Source: JBJXGE01 sp046154185 (GTDB lineage: Bacteria; Planctomycetota; UBA8108; UBA1146; JAJFFE01). Taken from it: 64,000 nt of DNA. The notes beneath the pieces were generated by a model. It was given only the letters and a program-made list of their open reading frames with translations, did no database searches and was not told where the DNA came from. Location of the stretch: NCBI GenBank assembly GCA_046154185.1, contig JBJXGE010000003.1, forward strand, positions 1 to 64,000. Reading direction: 5' to 3'. Numbering within the stretch: position 1 is the stretch's first letter; the number at the start of each line of letters is the position of its first letter. This document shows positions 61,362-64,000 of this stretch, piece after piece. Position numbers and translations under genes: made by a program.

Positions 61362-63035
61362 TCACGGGCATACCGAGCTTGTGCAGGCGAGCGTATCCGG
61401 TGTCGGATCGGCGCCGCAGTCCGTGGGTGGTGGCAGCGGCCCCCGCAGGGCGAATAAGGCCGTGAGTTGCGCGATAGCGTCGGAGATGTCGAGCGCGCCG
61501 TCATCGTTGCCATCGCAGCTATCTGAACAATCGAGTAGCGGCAACGCGCCGAACAGGTACGCGAGCAGCGTGATCGGATCCGCGATGTTGATGCCGTCAT
61601 CGCCATTACAGTCGCCGCGCTGGAATGGGAGCGACGACTCGCACTCATCGGGAATGCCATTCAGATTGATGTCGGGGCTCGCGCCACTGAGGATGTCCTG
61701 GGCGTCGCCCGTGCCATTCTGATTGCAATCGGTGTCGCCGATCCGCAAGTAGTAGACATCTTGCTCGCCATTGAAGGTCGCCGCGTAGGCGACGTCGACG
61801 CCGACGAGGTCCGAGACCATATCGTAGTAGTCGCCGAGCTTCTGCTGCTGCGGCCAACCGAGATGCGGATCGAAGGCGATGCTCAGCGCTTGATTCGGCG
61901 ACCAGCTCAGCCCGGCATCGAGCGACGAGCTATAGTAAAGCTGCGACCAGAACCCGCCCGGATTGGCGCGCGTGTCGTTCCAAATAACATCGAGTCGACC
62001 GTTGGGCGCCACCGCGAGCGTGCCGAACCACTGCCAATCGTTGCTCCCGAGCGGATCATCGTTTATGCGCACCGGTGGCTCGAAGGAGACGCCGCCATTG
62101 GTGCTGCGCACCAGATGCACGTCGAGCGGGTCGCTGCCAGGCGGATTGACCGAGCAGAGCACGTACACATAGCCACGCGTCGGGCCGGAGCTGTGGTCGA
62201 CATCAATCCAAACCTGCCCGAGCAGTCCTCCGGGGTTGGGCCCGCCACCGTATACGAGCGCGCCGCCAAGATCGACCACCGTCGCGAAGTCGAAGGCGAG
62301 CGCCGCTCCGGGATCTGCGATGGTCGTCGACTTCGCCACCACGAACTCGTCGTACACCGGCGAACGTCGCCCGGCGATGTAGACTTCGCCATCCGGGCCA
62401 ACGGCGACGACACCCCACACCGGCTGCTCAGGGATCGGCACCGGAGGCTCAAATGTCGCGCCGCCGTCGGTCGAGCGATTGAACCAGTTGTCGCCGCAGC
62501 AGCCAGCATAGTCCCACGCCGCGTAGATGTTGCCGTGCCCGGGACCGCCGGTGCGATCGATGGCGATCCAAGCTTTGTCGCCTCCGTAGGCGTCAACACC
62601 TGTGTCCCACGTCGCACCGCCATCGAACGAGCGGAAAAGGTCGCACGAATAGCCGCCGCCGGCGGTGGTCAGGCTGTGGTAGTAGATGACGCCGTTGGCA
62701 TCCGCCTCGAGCACAGGATCGGAGCGAAACACGCCCGGCTCGATCACGCCGGGAAAAGTCCACGCAAGTCCGCCATCTATCGAGTAACCCCAACCTGCTT
62801 GGCGGAAATTGCTGGCGACCGTGTCGAATTGGCGCCAGCCGATCGCGACTCGTAGCGGATTGGTCGGATCGACGGCGATCGACGGCTCGTTCGCGGCATC
62901 GCCGATCGTATTCATGCCGGCAGCATCGACGTTTACTTGCACGCTCACGAAACCGCCGAAGATCGATTGCGCATTCAGACGCATCGAGACTGCCAACAAT
63001 AGCAGAACGAGTAGCGAGATCGGAGTGTTTCGCAT
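61362..63035 (-). CDS. Secreted sialidase-like (BNR) protein with C-terminal dockerin-like module
   Basis: The 557-residue product has a signal peptide (about residues 1-23, ending LNAQ). Residues about 30-440 contain repeated bacterial-neuraminidase (Asp-box-like) segments: YSIDGGLAWTFPG, RSFDGGATWDTG, RSTDGGATFEPP, RSTNGGVSFEPP and SSLDAGLSWSPN. The layout is a six-bladed propeller as in exo-alpha-sialidases, though the sialidase Arg triad and Tyr-Glu pair were not confirmed. A dockerin-like pair (GDCNGDDGINIAD, DGNDDGALDISD) and the tail CGADPTPDTLAC end the protein. It may bind or cleave glycans. The gene converges on the M14 gene. Confidence 0.85.
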   Translation of the reverse strand: MRNTPISLLVLLLLAVSMRLNAQSIFGGFVSVQVNVDAAGMNTIGDAANEPSIAVDPTNPLRVAIGWRQFDTVASNFRQAGWGYSIDGGLAWTFPGVIEPGVFRSDPVLEADANGVIYYHSLTTAGGGYSCDLFRSFDGGATWDTGVDAYGGDKAWIAIDRTGGPGHGNIYAAWDYAGCCGDNWFNRSTDGGATFEPPVPIPEQPVWGVVAVGPDGEVYIAGRRSPVYDEFVVAKSTTIADPGAALAFDFATVVDLGGALVYGGGPNPGGLLGQVWIDVDHSSGPTRGYVYVLCSVNPPGSDPLDVHLVRSTNGGVSFEPPVRINDDPLGSNDWQWFGTLAVAPNGRLDVIWNDTRANPGGFWSQLYYSSSLDAGLSWSPNQALSIAFDPHLGWPQQQKLGDYYDMVSDLVGVDVAYAATFNGEQDVYYLRIGDTDCNQNGTGDAQDILSGASPDINLNGIPDECESSLPFQRGDCNGDDGINIADPITLLAYLFGALPLLDCSDSCDGNDDGALDISDAIAQLTALFALRGPLPPPTDCGADPTPDTLACTSSVCP

Positions 63036-63540
63036 CGGTTGCCCGGGGCAAAGCGTCCTGCTAATCGAGGCGATTGTCAAGCAGCAGGCGGCGGCGACGA
63101 GGGACACAGGGCCAGCTCGATCATGATTCTCGGTACTTCCAATCTGTCGAGGCTCCCTCGCCAAAAAGGGCGCCCGCCTGATCGGGGTCCATATTTTCTC
63201 GTCCTGGATCGAGAAGGCGGCAACGCGGGGGTTGCCAGTGAGGTGCGGAGACACTACCTTTACCTTTAATAAATTGCCGGAGGGCTCGGCGAACACGGGA
63301 ATAAGTCAGGGATAGCGAGTCAGCCGCTTGAGGTGTCCCGGTGACGATTTGATCGCGTGGGATCGGCTTGCCCCAGGCATAGAGAGCAGAAAAACATGCG
63401 CCATCCAGTCATTCTTTCCGGCAATCGCTTCACCTGAGTTACGGGGCCGAACCGTTCGGTCCCGCCTTATTGCTGAGCACTCGAGGGGGAAGAAGGAGTA
63501 GAAGAATCCGATAATTCACTGACGAGGAAAGTGGGAAACC
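63036..63540. other. Intergenic region, divergent promoters
   Basis: This 505-bp gap lies between divergent genes for two exported proteins. No gene, hairpin or repeat is supported. Confidence 0.5.
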
Positions 63541-64000
63541 ATGCGTGCACTCGTACGGAGATGCTGTGTTGGCTCGGCGGTTGTATTGCTGCACTCGCTT
63601 GTGATCGTCATCGCTGTGCTGTCGACCACATTGGCGAGCGGCCAATACGCAACGACTTTCGACGCGCTCTTGGGAGATGCTGACGGCGAAACTCTGGTAG
63701 GTCAGGACTCCTACTATAATCCTGTCCCAGCGACCAGCGTCCCAGCGCTCGTCTATACCTATGCCGGCAACGTTCTCGGCGTGCCGGTGAACCCCACTGG
63801 CGGCGACAAATTCGCGGCTGGTGTCGGACCAGGTGGAAGCGTATTCATGCGCACACAGCGCGACCTGGCATTTGGCGCCGGCACCGGCATTTGGTCGATC
63901 TCCTACGATGTCTCGGTGTCATTCATTGGTACCTTGCCGACGGCTCAAAATGCCGGCAGCGTTTCCACGCAAACGTTCCCGGGCGACAAAACTTTTATCG
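63541..64000 (+). CDS. Secreted protein, 3' end outside window
   Basis: The frame is open from an ATG with GAGGAAAG upstream to the end of the window (153 codons). It begins with a signal peptide (about residues 1-35, ending LASGQ), followed by FDALLGDADGETLVGQDSYYNPVP and GTGIWSISYDVSVSFIGTLP, beta-rich sequence that recalls the 327-residue dockerin-bearing protein at 35205-36188. Whether it also ends in a dockerin-like module cannot be seen here. Confidence 0.75.
   Translation, partial: MRALVRRCCVGSAVVLLHSLVIVIAVLSTTLASGQYATTFDALLGDADGETLVGQDSYYNPVPATSVPALVYTYAGNVLGVPVNPTGGDKFAAGVGPGGSVFMRTQRDLAFGAGTGIWSISYDVSVSFIGTLPTAQNAGSVSTQTFPGDKTFI

Noticed and set aside
36366..63035. A cellulosome gene cluster
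   Set aside because: Although dockerin-like and cohesin-like patterns are present, no cellulase, hemicellulase or scaffoldin-type repeat of cohesins was found, so the cellulosome label is not supported.

Overview
The window is high-GC DNA that looks planctomycete-like (phylum Planctomycetota). The main reason is a module found in seven predicted exported proteins: two dockerin-type calcium loops of the form GDxNxDGxxNIADAI, followed by a tail resembling CGxDPTxDxLxC. From experience this arrangement is common in uncultured Planctomycetota. Very large secreted proteins, ECF sigma/anti-sigma pairs and abundant short intergenic palindromes fit the same picture. The phylum assignment is inference; there is no rRNA gene in the window. 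No tRNA, CRISPR array or insertion sequence was recognised.

Layout. 1-10 kb: the end of a beta-helix protein, an M28 peptidase, small enzymes, a 1023-residue membrane-anchored repeat protein, and a tandem-domain secreted protein, with a composite palindromic repeat in the gap at 7.4 kb. 10-25 kb: two neighbouring tripartite metal-efflux systems. System A has an outer-membrane factor divergent from a CmtR-like ArsR regulator, then a Cys-rich exported protein, a fusion protein and a CzcA-type RND pump. System B is a minus-strand operon: Cys/His-rich protein, TolC, fusion protein, RND pump, lipoprotein and cupin. 25-35 kb: an aminotransferase, MarC, a redoxin, an ECF sigma factor with a thioredoxin-fused anti-sigma factor, a TPR-like protein, RpoN and a DUF2784 protein. 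35-43 kb: three large dockerin-bearing secreted proteins; one of 1420 residues also carries a phospholipase A2-like motif and a C-terminal cohesin-like domain. 43-51 kb: a His-rich lipoprotein, a pseudouridine synthase, a TANGO2-like protein, SelB, a second ECF sigma/anti-sigma pair and an alpha/beta hydrolase. 51-58 kb: efflux system C (CusA-like pump, a fusion protein with three heavy-metal-binding modules, TolC). 58-64 kb: a dockerin-bearing M14 carboxypeptidase, a dockerin-bearing sialidase-like protein and the start of another exported protein.

How the genes fit together. Two themes dominate. One is heavy-metal resistance, with three complete RND systems whose pump motifs differ, suggesting different metal ranges. 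The other is a set of exported proteins of unrelated architecture that share one calcium-binding module. One member also carries a cohesin-like domain, so a surface or extracellular assembly system built on dockerin-cohesin-type contacts is possible. The two sigma/anti-sigma pairs have different extracytoplasmic sensor domains (thioredoxin-like and LolA/RseB-like), so they probably answer different envelope signals. SelB implies that the organism decodes selenocysteine.
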